Shown: positions 1-5,714 of the stretch, in pieces
Layout of the letters: every line of letters starts with the position of its first letter
Position numbering within the stretch: position 1 is the stretch's first letter
DNA from: Eubacteriales bacterium
Lineage (GTDB): Bacteria; Bacillota; Clostridia; Christensenellales; CAG-138
NCBI GenBank assembly: GCA_028703645.1
Contig: JAQVML010000078.1
Coordinates: 1 to 6,618, forward strand
Direction of reading: 5' to 3'
DNA: 6,618 bases
Translations under genes and position numbers: made by a program
The notes under the pieces: generated by a model
What the model was told of the DNA's origin: nothing
What the model saw: only the letters and a program-made list of their open reading frames with translations
Database searches by the model: none

Positions 1-328
1 TGTCGGCATGGCGATCGGCACCGGCACCGACGTTGCGGTGGAGTCCGCGGATGTGGTGCTCATGCGGGGCGATCTCTCCGCCGTCAGTGCGGCGGTCGCG
101 CTCTCCCGCGCCACCATCCGCAACATCCGGCAAAACCTTTTTTGGGCGTTTGCCTACAACGTCGTCGGCATTCCGTTTGCCGCGGGTGTGTTTTACGCCT
201 TTGGCGGCCCGCTGCTGACGCCAATGTTTGCGGGCGCAGCGATGGCGCTGAGCTCCGTCTCCGTCGTGAGTAACGCGCTCCGGTTAAAACGGTTTCGGTT
301 GAAAGAGAAATCATCTGCCAAAGCGTGA
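1..328 (+). CDS. copA: C-terminal fragment of copper-translocating P-type ATPase (CopA-like), 5' end outside window
   Basis: This is the last 108 or so residues of a heavy-metal (P1B-type) ATPase that pumps Cu(+) out across the cytoplasmic membrane. The fragment opens with the conserved stretch just after the hinge motif (VGMAIGTGTDVAVESADVVLM), then NIRQNLFWAFAYN and two hydrophobic segments. FAYNVVGIP carries the Tyr-Asn pair of the seventh membrane helix, and AMALSSVSVVSNALRL carries the Met-x-x-Ser-Ser of the eighth. These residues are the known membrane metal ligands of Cu(+)-ATPases and favour copper over zinc or cadmium types. The protein ends in a short basic tail (RLKRFRLKEKSSAKA), as usual for the family. 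The catalytic DKTGT and CPC motifs would lie upstream of the window and cannot be checked. It converges on the sugar transporter operon and has no evident functional link to it. Reading starts at the first full codon, base 2. Confidence 0.88.
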   Translation, partial: VGMAIGTGTDVAVESADVVLMRGDLSAVSAAVALSRATIRNIRQNLFWAFAYNVVGIPFAAGVFYAFGGPLLTPMFAGAAMALSSVSVVSNALRLKRFRLKEKSSAKA

Positions 329-370
329 TTGGTGTTGTTTGATCGGCACAAAGCGGTTGTTCGGAAAATG

Positions 371-420
371 AAAACGCTGGCAAAGGGATGTTGTTTCATC
401 CGCTTCGCCAGCGTTTTTTT
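371..420. terminator. Intrinsic terminator, probably bidirectional, between copA end and the importer operon
   Basis: The arms CGCTGGC (375-381) and GCCAGCG (407-413) pair perfectly. The stem continues inward, with one A-C mismatch and one bulge, to GATG/CATC around a six-base loop (391-396). Seven T follow on the plus strand (414-420), which fits an intrinsic terminator for the copA transcript. Four A (371-374) precede the left arm, so the minus-strand transcript leaving mmsB would have the same hairpin followed by TTTT and then another T-rich patch. The convergent position between two gene ends supports a shared terminator; the minus-strand role is the less certain one. Confidence 0.85.
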
Positions 421-464
421 GTTCAATTCAGATTTTTAGTGATTCAATCTGGATTCGGCTTCGA

Positions 465-1634
465 TTAGACCTTCGCACGAATCTTGGAGATTACGTCGAA
501 CCCAACCGCGATCAGCAGAACAAATCCCTTGATCGCCTGCTGCCAGTCGATGCTGACGCCCATGATCGACATGCCGTTGTTTAGCACGCCCATCAGCAAA
601 CCGCCGACGATTGCGCCTACCACGGTGCCGATGCCGCCTGTTGTGGACGCGCCGCCGATGAAGCATGCGGCGATCGCGTCGAGCTCAAATCCGTAGCCAC
701 CCTTCGGCGTAGCAGAGTTGAGTCGTCCGGTGAAGACGATGCCCGCAAGTGCCGCCAGAACGCCCATGTTGACGTAGACCCAGAAGAGCACACGCTTGGT
801 CTTGATGCCGGAGAGGCGCGCGGCCTTGGGGTTACCGCCGTATGCATAGATGTGTCTGCCGGGGATGGTCTTGTCCGTTACGAACGTGTAGATCAACACC
901 AGCGCCACAACGATGAGCAGCACCATCGGAATGCCGCGATAGAGTGCCAACGCATAGCTGAAGGCGAGAATCACGGCGGAGATGGCGAGAAGCTTGAACA
1001 AAAACGCCCAGATGGAAGGTACATCAAAGTCGTATTTTTTCTTACTTCTTCTCTTGTTGATCTCGTTGATGACGAACAGGATGCAGGCCACCGCGCCAGC
1101 AATCAGCGTGAGCAGGTTGATTCCCTCGATGTGCGCGATGTCCGGCACGAACCCCGCCGCCAGGAAGGTGTATGTTTCCGGAAGCGGCGCAAGGCTTGTT
1201 CCCTGCAACGCAACCATCGTGAGTCCTCTGAAAATCAGCTGACCGCCGAGGGTAACAATGAATGCCGGCACGCCGATGTAGGCAATCCACACGCCTTGCC
1301 ATGCGCCAATGATGAAGCCCGCGATCAACGATAAAATAATCGCAATCCAGACCGGCATATCCATCTTTAAAATGAAGATTGCCGATAGTGCTCCGACCAG
1401 TCCGACCACGGAGCCGACGGACAGGTCGATGTTTCCGATGGTCAGAATGCAAAGCAACATACCGATTGCAAGAATTAAAACGTATGCGTTTTGCTGAATC
1501 AAGTTTGAAATATTGAGGGGTTTGAGCAAAACGCCCTTTGTTAATACCTCAAATATCACGACTACCACGATCAGTGCAATAACCATGGCATATTGACGAA
1601 TATTACCCCGAAGCAGACTTTTTATCCTTTTCAT
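465..1634 (-). CDS. mmsB: Sugar ABC transporter permease, multiple-monosaccharide (MmsB/GguB/XylH) type
   Basis: Membrane permease of 389 residues that would form the homodimeric channel of a monosaccharide importer with the ATPase encoded just upstream. The first hydrophobic helix is at about 15-31. The family hallmark GNIDLSVGS lies at 67-75, after the conserved NLIQQNAYVLILAIGM stretch. Further hydrophobic segments follow, giving roughly ten helices by eye. The C-terminal half has YGGNPKAARLSGIKTKR, the cytoplasmic coupling region, and GGASTTGGIGTVVGAIVGG. A polar, basic insert (KRRSKKKYDFD) in the middle makes it longer than RbsC-type permeases (about 320 residues) and matches the GguB/XylH subgroup. 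The start ATG overlaps the ATPase stop as ATGA (1631-1634), with AAGGAGGT at 1641-1648 six bases before it, so the start is well fixed and translation is probably coupled. It is the last gene of the operon, followed by the shared terminator. The sugar transported cannot be read from the sequence. Confidence 0.92.
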   Translation of the reverse strand: MKRIKSLLRGNIRQYAMVIALIVVVVIFEVLTKGVLLKPLNISNLIQQNAYVLILAIGMLLCILTIGNIDLSVGSVVGLVGALSAIFILKMDMPVWIAIILSLIAGFIIGAWQGVWIAYIGVPAFIVTLGGQLIFRGLTMVALQGTSLAPLPETYTFLAAGFVPDIAHIEGINLLTLIAGAVACILFVINEINKRRSKKKYDFDVPSIWAFLFKLLAISAVILAFSYALALYRGIPMVLLIVVALVLIYTFVTDKTIPGRHIYAYGGNPKAARLSGIKTKRVLFWVYVNMGVLAALAGIVFTGRLNSATPKGGYGFELDAIAACFIGGASTTGGIGTVVGAIVGGLLMGVLNNGMSIMGVSIDWQQAIKGFVLLIAVGFDVISKIRAKV

Positions 1635-3175
1635 TTTGCTACCTCCTTATTGCTTTGCATGATATACTGCATGATCTTTTCCTGAGAAGCGTCTCTCGCC
1701 ATCACTTCGCCGACGATCATTCCTTTGTTCATCACATAGATTCTGTCGCACATGCCGAGGATTTCCGGCAGTTCGGACGAAATCATGACGATCGATTTCC
1801 CTTTCTCCGCCAACTCATTGATGATAGTGTAGATTTCATATTTTGCTCCGACATCAATGCCGCGGGTAGGTTCATCTAAAAACAGGATATCGGGGTCCGC
1901 AAATATGCACTTGCTGAATACAACCTTCTGCTGATTGCCACCGGACAAATCGCCCGTTTTTTGCAGAATGCTGGAGGATTTGATATTGAGTTTTTTTCTG
2001 TATTCTTCGCCGACCTTGATTTCGAGATTGTCGTCGATAACCCACTTCTTTTTGAGCGAACCAAGCGAAGAGAGCGTGATGTTTCGCTTAATATCGTCAA
2101 TCAGGATCAGTCCGGCGGATTTCCGGTCCTCGGTCGCATACGCAATGCCCTTTGCGATTGCGTCGCTGACGTCGTTGATCACCAGCTCGTCCCCGTTCTT
2201 CAGAATCTTGCCGGAGATCTTCGCGCCATACGCTTTGCCATACAGGCTCATCGCGAGTTCCGTGCGTCCCGCACCCATCAGGCCCGCAATGCCGACGACT
2301 TCGCCTTTTCGAATATTGATGTTGATATCTTTGAGAATCTGTTTTTCATCGTCCAGCGGGTCATAGGCGTTCCAGTTTTTCACCTCAAAGAAGATATCTC
2401 CAATTTGATGGTTGCGCTTGGGAAAACGATCGACAATCTCTCTGCCGACCATAGATTTGATAATCCGCTCTTCCGAGATATCGTCTACGCCTTTGACAAG
2501 CGTTTCAATCGTCGCGCCATCACGCAAAATCGTGATTTCGTCGGCAACCTTTGTAATCTCGTTGAGTTTATGTGAGATGATGATGCTTGTAATTCCGTGT
2601 TCTTTCAGATCAACGAGCAGATCCAATAGATGATCGGAGTCTTTATCATTTAATGCCGCTGTCGGTTCGTCAAGGATTAAGAGCCTTACATCTTTTGCAA
2701 GGGCTTTGACAATTTCGACCAGCTGCTGTTTTCCAAGTCCAATATCCTTAATCTTCGTGTCTGTGCGTTCATCCAGTCCGACTTTTTTGAGCATCTCGGT
2801 CGTTCTGATTCTGGTCTTCTCCCAATTGATGACGAGTCCTTTATCCGTTTGTTCGTTTCCAAGAAAAACGTTTTCCGCTATCGACAGGCTGGGGATCAGC
2901 GCGAGTTCCTGGTGGATGATGGCAATTCCTTTTGCTTCGCTGTCTTTGATCGATTTGAAAACGCAGACTTCATCATCTACCACGATGTCCCCTTCATACG
3001 TTCCGTGGGGATAGACCGCGCTGAGGATATTCATCAGTGTTGACTTACCCGCGCCATTTTCGCCGATCAGGGCATGAATATGGTGCGGTATTACTCGCAA
3101 ATTCACATTATCAAGCGCTTTCACGCCTGGGAATGTTTTCGTAATATTCCGCATTTCCAAAATATACTGTCCCAT
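1631..3175 (-). CDS. mmsA: Sugar ABC transporter ATP-binding protein, multiple-monosaccharide (MmsA/GguA) type
   Basis: Cytoplasmic double ATPase of 514 residues that powers the ChvE-MmsB importer. The first nucleotide-binding domain has Walker A GENGAGKST (38-46), the Q-loop in IIHQELALIPSLSIAENVFLG, a signature region IGLGKQQLVEIVKAL, Walker B LLILDEPTAAL and the switch histidine in IIISHKLNEI. The second domain has GLMGAGRTEL in place of a true Walker A, which is usual in RbsA/MglA-type proteins, then ATEDRKSAGL, a full signature LSGGNQQKVVFSKC, Walker B ILFLDEPTRGIDVGAKYEIY and VMISSELPEILGMCDRI. The pattern IGLGKQQLVEI and the length match MmsA/GguA better than RbsA. The start ATG at 3173-3175 has AGAGGAGA at 3181-3188. 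It lies 131 bp after the binding-protein gene, the gap holding a strong hairpin, and it overlaps mmsB by 4 bp. Confidence 0.95.
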   Translation of the reverse strand: MGQYILEMRNITKTFPGVKALDNVNLRVIPHHIHALIGENGAGKSTLMNILSAVYPHGTYEGDIVVDDEVCVFKSIKDSEAKGIAIIHQELALIPSLSIAENVFLGNEQTDKGLVINWEKTRIRTTEMLKKVGLDERTDTKIKDIGLGKQQLVEIVKALAKDVRLLILDEPTAALNDKDSDHLLDLLVDLKEHGITSIIISHKLNEITKVADEITILRDGATIETLVKGVDDISEERIIKSMVGREIVDRFPKRNHQIGDIFFEVKNWNAYDPLDDEKQILKDININIRKGEVVGIAGLMGAGRTELAMSLYGKAYGAKISGKILKNGDELVINDVSDAIAKGIAYATEDRKSAGLILIDDIKRNITLSSLGSLKKKWVIDDNLEIKVGEEYRKKLNIKSSSILQKTGDLSGGNQQKVVFSKCIFADPDILFLDEPTRGIDVGAKYEIYTIINELAEKGKSIVMISSELPEILGMCDRIYVMNKGMIVGEVMARDASQEKIMQYIMQSNKEVAK

Positions 3176-3236
3176 AGATATCTCCTCTTTTTCTATCCCT
3201 GGGTAGAGACATATTCATTTTACACTTGCTAGACTG

Positions 3237-3281
3237 AAATCGGCTAGCAGTATTTGTATTCAAGCTACCGCTAGCCGATTT
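3237..3281 (-). promoter_or_regulatory. Intercistronic stem-loop between chvE-like and mmsA genes (candidate mRNA-stabilising/attenuating element)
   Basis: A perfect 12-bp inverted repeat, AAATCGGCTAGC (3237-3248) and GCTAGCCGATTT (3270-3281), encloses a 21-base loop. CTAGA motifs flank both arms at unequal distances, so the stem could extend with internal bulges. It begins 26 bases after the binding-protein stop codon in the direction of transcription. No T-run follows the stem on the minus strand (CAGTCTAGCAAGTG comes next), so a full intrinsic terminator is unlikely. Hairpins at this place in binding-protein-dependent ABC operons are known to protect the upstream message from 3' decay and so give more binding protein than ATPase or permease. 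That role is inferred here. Confidence 0.75.
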
Positions 3282-3306
3282 GAAGTTTCTAGACCTTACC
3301 TCTTAC

Positions 3307-4455
3307 TTATTTGATATCGTCCGCGGTCAGGTAGCCAGAGTCCATAACCAGTTTCTGATAGTTGTCCACCGTGACGGTGTACGGAATCAGCAGGTAGGAC
3401 GGAACGACCTTGACGTTGTTGTTGTATGTCGTCGTGTCGTTGATTTCCGGTTCGGTACCGGTCAGCAATGCGTCAACCATGCCAGCCGCAACAGCCGCGA
3501 GGTCTCTGGTGTCCTTGAGGATCGTCGAGTACTGTTCGCCCGAGATGATCAGCTTGATCGAGGCTGCTTCCGCATCCTGACCGGTGACCACCGGCCAATT
3601 TGCCGTGCCGGGTTCGTAGCCGAACGAGGTGAGCGAGGAGATGATGCCGCGGGAGATTCCATCGTAGGGAGAGAGCACGCCGTCAAGCTGCTTGCCAGAG
3701 GTGTAGTTCGCAGCAAGGAGCGCATCCATACGACCCTGTGCAACCGCGCCATCCCAGCGAAGGGTGCCGATATCGGACTGCGCCGTCTGTCCGGAGACAA
3801 CGACGATCGTGCCGGCATCGATCAGCGGCTGGAGGACGTCCATCGCGCCAGAGTAGAAGTAGAAGCTGTTCGTGTCATCCGGGGAACCCGCGAAAAGCTC
3901 GATGTTGTAGGGGCCATCGCCCTTGTTGGCTTTGAGGCCATCCACCAGGGACTGTGCCTGGAGCTTGCCAACGCCACGGTTATCAAACGTTGCATAATAG
4001 GAGACTGCAGCGGTGTCGACGAGCAGGCGGTCGTAAGCAATGATCTTCACGCCGTCTTTGCCAGCCTGATCCAGCGTTGCCGAAAGCGTGGAAGCGTCGA
4101 CAGCCGCGACGATCAGAACATTCGCACCTTTGGTGATCATGTTTTCGATCTGGGACTTCTGCGTCGGGATATCGTCTTCCGCGTACTGCAGGTCAACGGT
4201 GTAACCCTTGCCTTCGAGGATATCCTTCATCGTGTTGCCGTCTTTGATCCAACGTTCGCTGGACTGCGTCGGCATCGAAATTCCGATGTATCCGCCAACC
4301 GGCGCTTCAGTTGCCGCTTCGGTCGCTGCTGCTTCGCTCGCCGCTGCGGGTGCTTCGGTTGCCGCGGGTTGCGCCGCTGCAGGAGGTGTGCTCGCGCAAG
4401 CGAACATCGAGAGTCCCAGCACCAACGCCAGAACGCACATGAATACCTTTTTCAT
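3307..4455 (-). CDS. chvE: Sugar-binding lipoprotein of multiple-monosaccharide ABC transporter (ChvE-like)
   Basis: Extracytoplasmic solute-binding lipoprotein of 382 residues that captures a monosaccharide for the MmsAB channel. Residues 1-19 are a signal peptide (MKK, then a hydrophobic core) ending in SMFAC, with Cys20 as the likely lipid-modified residue; the -3 Met makes it a slightly atypical lipobox. Residues 21-53 form a low-complexity Ala/Thr/Glu/Pro tether. The mature domain starts at GGYIGISMPT (54-63) and carries the ChvE-type motifs SSERWIKDG (65-73), LQYAEDDIPTQ (89-99), QIENMITKGANVLIVAAVD (102-120), IIAYDRL (138-144) and YYATFDN (153-159). TGQDAEAASIKLI in the second lobe is also typical. 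The start is supported by AAAGGAGA at 4463-4470, seven bases before ATG. It is the first gene of the operon, downstream of a strong promoter and a long leader. Family assignment is firm; the ligand (glucose, galactose, arabinose, xylose and others are possible in this family) is not determined. Confidence 0.93.
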   Translation of the reverse strand: MKKVFMCVLALVLGLSMFACASTPPAAAQPAATEAPAAASEAAATEAATEAPVGGYIGISMPTQSSERWIKDGNTMKDILEGKGYTVDLQYAEDDIPTQKSQIENMITKGANVLIVAAVDASTLSATLDQAGKDGVKIIAYDRLLVDTAAVSYYATFDNRGVGKLQAQSLVDGLKANKGDGPYNIELFAGSPDDTNSFYFYSGAMDVLQPLIDAGTIVVVSGQTAQSDIGTLRWDGAVAQGRMDALLAANYTSGKQLDGVLSPYDGISRGIISSLTSFGYEPGTANWPVVTGQDAEAASIKLIISGEQYSTILKDTRDLAAVAAGMVDALLTGTEPEINDTTTYNNNVKVVPSYLLIPYTVTVDNYQKLVMDSGYLTADDIK

Positions 4456-4740
4456 TAGTTTCTCTCCTTTTGTTTTTTATCTTGCTCCGACCGCGTGATC
4501 GAAGCAAATCATAATCTTATGTTCATGCTGCAAAAGTGCACTCAACGATCAAACCTGTCAATTCAGATCAATCGTTTGGGATGCGTGAGCGTATGCGGCA
4601 AAAGGGTTCGTGAATCGTAAGTTTATGAAATCGAATGGAAATAAAGAATTTTTTATAACGCGGAGAGTTCTTCAGAGGCGATCGTTGATGTTTTTGTTCT
4701 GTTTGTTTGCTTTGTGTGCTTTTTGTTTGTTTTCTGTACG
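4456..4740 (-). promoter_or_regulatory. Long 5' leader of the importer mRNA
   Basis: If transcription starts about seven bases past the predicted -10, the chvE-like message has a leader of roughly 285 nt. Its first 54 nt (4740 down to 4687) are almost only A and C with a few G, with just two U, so they should be unstructured. Further down are small inverted repeats such as CATAA-GA-TTATG (4510-4521) and AACGAT/ATCGTT arms around 4544-4575. I recognise no known riboswitch class, T-box or attenuator terminator, and no convincing leader peptide. The region from 4562 to 4680 shows no other feature to me. The leader depends on the promoter call being the main one in vivo. Confidence 0.45.
4700..4733. 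repeat. TGTTTGTTT direct repeats, candidate DeoR-type operator
   Basis: TGTTTGTTT occurs at 4700-4708 and again at 4724-4732 (extending to TGTTTGTTTT at 4724-4733), start to start 24 bp. The surrounding stretch is rich in related TTTGTT and CTTTGTG units. The repeats lie just downstream of the predicted minus-strand transcription start, where a bound repressor would block clearance. Some Gram-positive DeoR-family repressors (LacR type) are recalled to bind TGTTT-N-W-TTT, which the second copy matches. Binding by the neighbouring regulator is inference, and the low-complexity T-rich setting weakens it. Confidence 0.35.
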
Positions 4741-4747
4741 TTTCGTA
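4737..4747. repeat. Small palindrome at the predicted importer transcription start
   Basis: TACG-TTT-CGTA is a perfect 4-3-4 inverted repeat that touches the -10 hexamer and covers the predicted start site of the minus-strand promoter. The position suits an operator half of a repressor site, but such short palindromes occur by chance, so it is recorded as a weak candidate. Confidence 0.2.
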
Positions 4748-4775
4748 TTTTATCACCAAGAATTTACACTGTCAA
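4747..4775 (-). promoter_or_regulatory. Strong sigma-A-type promoter for the chvE-mmsA-mmsB operon
   Basis: On the minus strand, -35 TTGACA (4775 to 4770, a perfect consensus) is followed by a 17-bp spacer and -10 TAAAAT (4752 to 4747, five of six consensus). A TGA triplet directly before the -10 gives an extended -10 (TGn). Transcription would start near 4740 and run into the importer genes. No other minus-strand hexamer pair in the 4456-4908 gap is as good. A promoter this close to consensus would be expected to need repression, in line with a divergent DeoR-type regulator. Confidence 0.8.
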
Positions 4776-4816
4776 CACTTGATTTCCTCATTCTTCACTT
4801 TCGTTTGTGTTTCTAT

Positions 4817-4842
4817 TTGATATGATTGATTCATATTGATCA
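4817..4842. repeat. Inverted repeat with phased TTGAT motifs in the divergent control region
   Basis: ATATGA (4820-4825) and TCATAT (4831-4836) form a perfect 6-bp inverted repeat around TTGAT. TTGAT itself recurs at 4817, 4826 and 4836, about one helical turn apart, so proteins bound there would face the same side of the DNA. The cluster lies upstream of the minus-strand -35 and overlaps the possible plus-strand -35 at 4836-4841. It could be an operator for autoregulation of the regulator gene; the region is AT-rich, so chance is not excluded. Confidence 0.3.
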
Positions 4843-4882
4843 TTTTGTGTTTTTCATGTACTATTACCATAGCTCGTATAAA
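4836..4882 (+). promoter_or_regulatory. Candidate promoter(s) for the deoR-type gene operon
   Basis: Two weak plus-strand candidates overlap. One is TTGATC (4836-4841), a 17-bp spacer and TACTAT (4859-4864). The other is TTCATG (4853-4858), an 18-bp spacer and TATAAA (4877-4882), which would give a leader of only about 20 nt. Each matches about 8 of 12 consensus positions, and the choice between them cannot be made from sequence. Both are clearly weaker than the divergent importer promoter, as expected for a regulator gene. Confidence 0.4.
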
Positions 4883-4908
4883 AATTCGGACAAAGGTTTC
4901 TTGCGATC

Positions 4909-5682
4909 ATGTTTGCGATAGAACGAATTAAAATCATCAAAGATTATCTAAATAAAGATAAACATGTTTCTGTTGCCAAACTCAGCAGTTTATTAAACGT
5001 AACAGAAGTGACGATCCGCCGCGATCTTGAGAAGCTGGAAAACGAAGGGTTCCTCAAGCGCGCGCATGGCGGCGCCGTGCTCAACGCCGATCTGGAAGAG
5101 ACCTATGTCTATGAGGATTCGGAGGACGATTATACCCCGCAGATGACGGAGATCTCCGACACGATCTTTCATTTGGTCTCCGATAACGACATCATCATGC
5201 TGACGGACGGGCCAACCAACCTGCTCGCCGCCAGAAAACTGACGCATAAGAAAAACCTCACCGTGCTGACCAACGATCTGCGGATTGCGCTGGAGTTCTC
5301 CTCCTCTCCCAGCAACAAACTAATTCTGCTGGGCGGAGACTTAATCGAATCCGCCGTTTACGGCCAACTCGCCATCAACAACATGCAGAATTTCTCGCTC
5401 AATCATCTGATCGTCGAAGTGGAAGGCGTGAGTAAGAAGACCGGCGTCACGGTCTCGAGCATCAGCAAAGCTTCGTTGATTCAGGAGGCCTGCAAGATGG
5501 CGGAAACCGTCTCCGTCGTCTGCCTTGCAGACCATTTTGGTTCCAAATCATTTTATCGCGTGGGAGGGCTGGACATCGCCGACAAAATCATCACCAACTC
5601 AACACTTGACGACTCTTATAAGGATTATCTGTTCGATCTGAATATTCAGCTCTACACTTCCGTCAATATCTACGAGGAATAG
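4909..5682 (+). CDS. DeoR-family transcriptional regulator of sugar metabolism
   Basis: DNA-binding regulator of 257 residues, the usual DeoR length. The N-terminal winged helix-turn-helix is canonical: ERIKIIKDYL (5-14), VSVAKLSSLLNVTEVTIRRDLEKLENEGFLKRAHGGAV (20-57), with the recognition segment TIRRDL at 35-40. An acidic linker (about 61-75) follows. The C-terminal effector domain, which in the family binds phosphorylated sugars, is recognisable by LTNDL (120-124), LLGGDLIESAVYG (140-152), EGVSKKTGVT (172-181) and LADHFGSKSF (206-215). It is diverged, however: the usual D-S-G-T-T loop reads DGPTN (100-104), and the usual D-x-S-K-F reads as a shortened D-H-F, without the lysine. The start is set by the family N-terminus; the ribosome site is weak (AAAGG at 4892-4896, 12 bases away), suggesting low expression. 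It is divergent from the importer operon and 32 bp upstream of a second sugar ABC ATPase, so control of one or both is likely. Confidence 0.9.
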   Translation: MFAIERIKIIKDYLNKDKHVSVAKLSSLLNVTEVTIRRDLEKLENEGFLKRAHGGAVLNADLEETYVYEDSEDDYTPQMTEISDTIFHLVSDNDIIMLTDGPTNLLAARKLTHKKNLTVLTNDLRIALEFSSSPSNKLILLGGDLIESAVYGQLAINNMQNFSLNHLIVEVEGVSKKTGVTVSSISKASLIQEACKMAETVSVVCLADHFGSKSFYRVGGLDIADKIITNSTLDDSYKDYLFDLNIQLYTSVNIYEE

Positions 5683-5714
5683 TCGCATCAGCTCTCTCGA
5701 AAGGATGTGCAAGC

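Noticed and set aside
429..451. CAGATT/AATCTG inverted repeat just past the permease stop as a terminator
   Set aside because: Only 6 bp with an 11-base loop, AT-rich and without a T-run; the stronger hairpin at 371-420 explains termination.
852..1334. 160-codon plus-strand open frame inside the permease gene
   Set aside because: Charged, compositionally odd translation with no family features; the opposite strand encodes an unambiguous permease.
1961..2575. 204-codon plus-strand open frame inside the ATPase gene
   Set aside because: Shadow of the mmsA-like gene; no motif, no ribosome site.
3280..4458. Open frame of about 392 codons on the plus strand, antisense to the binding-protein gene
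   Set aside because: It is nearly as long as the real gene, but its translation is rich in Arg/Cys/Val with no recognisable domain, while the minus frame encodes a clear ChvE-like lipoprotein with signal peptide and ribosome site.
4556..4561. Second perfect TTGACA on the minus strand, nearer to the binding-protein gene
   Set aside because: No acceptable -10 at 16-18 bp (CACTTT at 17 bp), so it is unlikely to be a promoter on its own.
4542..4688. 9-bp inverted repeat TCAACGATC (4542-4550) / GATCGTTGA (4680-4688) as a long-range stem
   Set aside because: A 9-bp match at this distance in about 450 bp is near chance expectation, and no supporting flanking pairing was seen.
4621..4747. CcpA catabolite-repression (cre) sites near 4624-4639 and 4733-4747
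   Set aside because: The best matches to the cre consensus have three or more mismatches, including core positions.
4568..4759. 63-codon minus-strand frame as a leader peptide for the importer mRNA
   Set aside because: Its TTG start lies upstream of the predicted transcription start, there is no Shine-Dalgarno, and the Lys/Gln/Thr-rich product looks like translated A/C-rich leader.
4610..4825. 71-codon plus-strand frame with a hydrophobic Phe/Leu/Cys-rich product (possible small membrane protein)
   Set aside because: The hydrophobicity comes from the T-rich promoter and leader DNA; it runs through the importer promoter, and I see no ribosome site.
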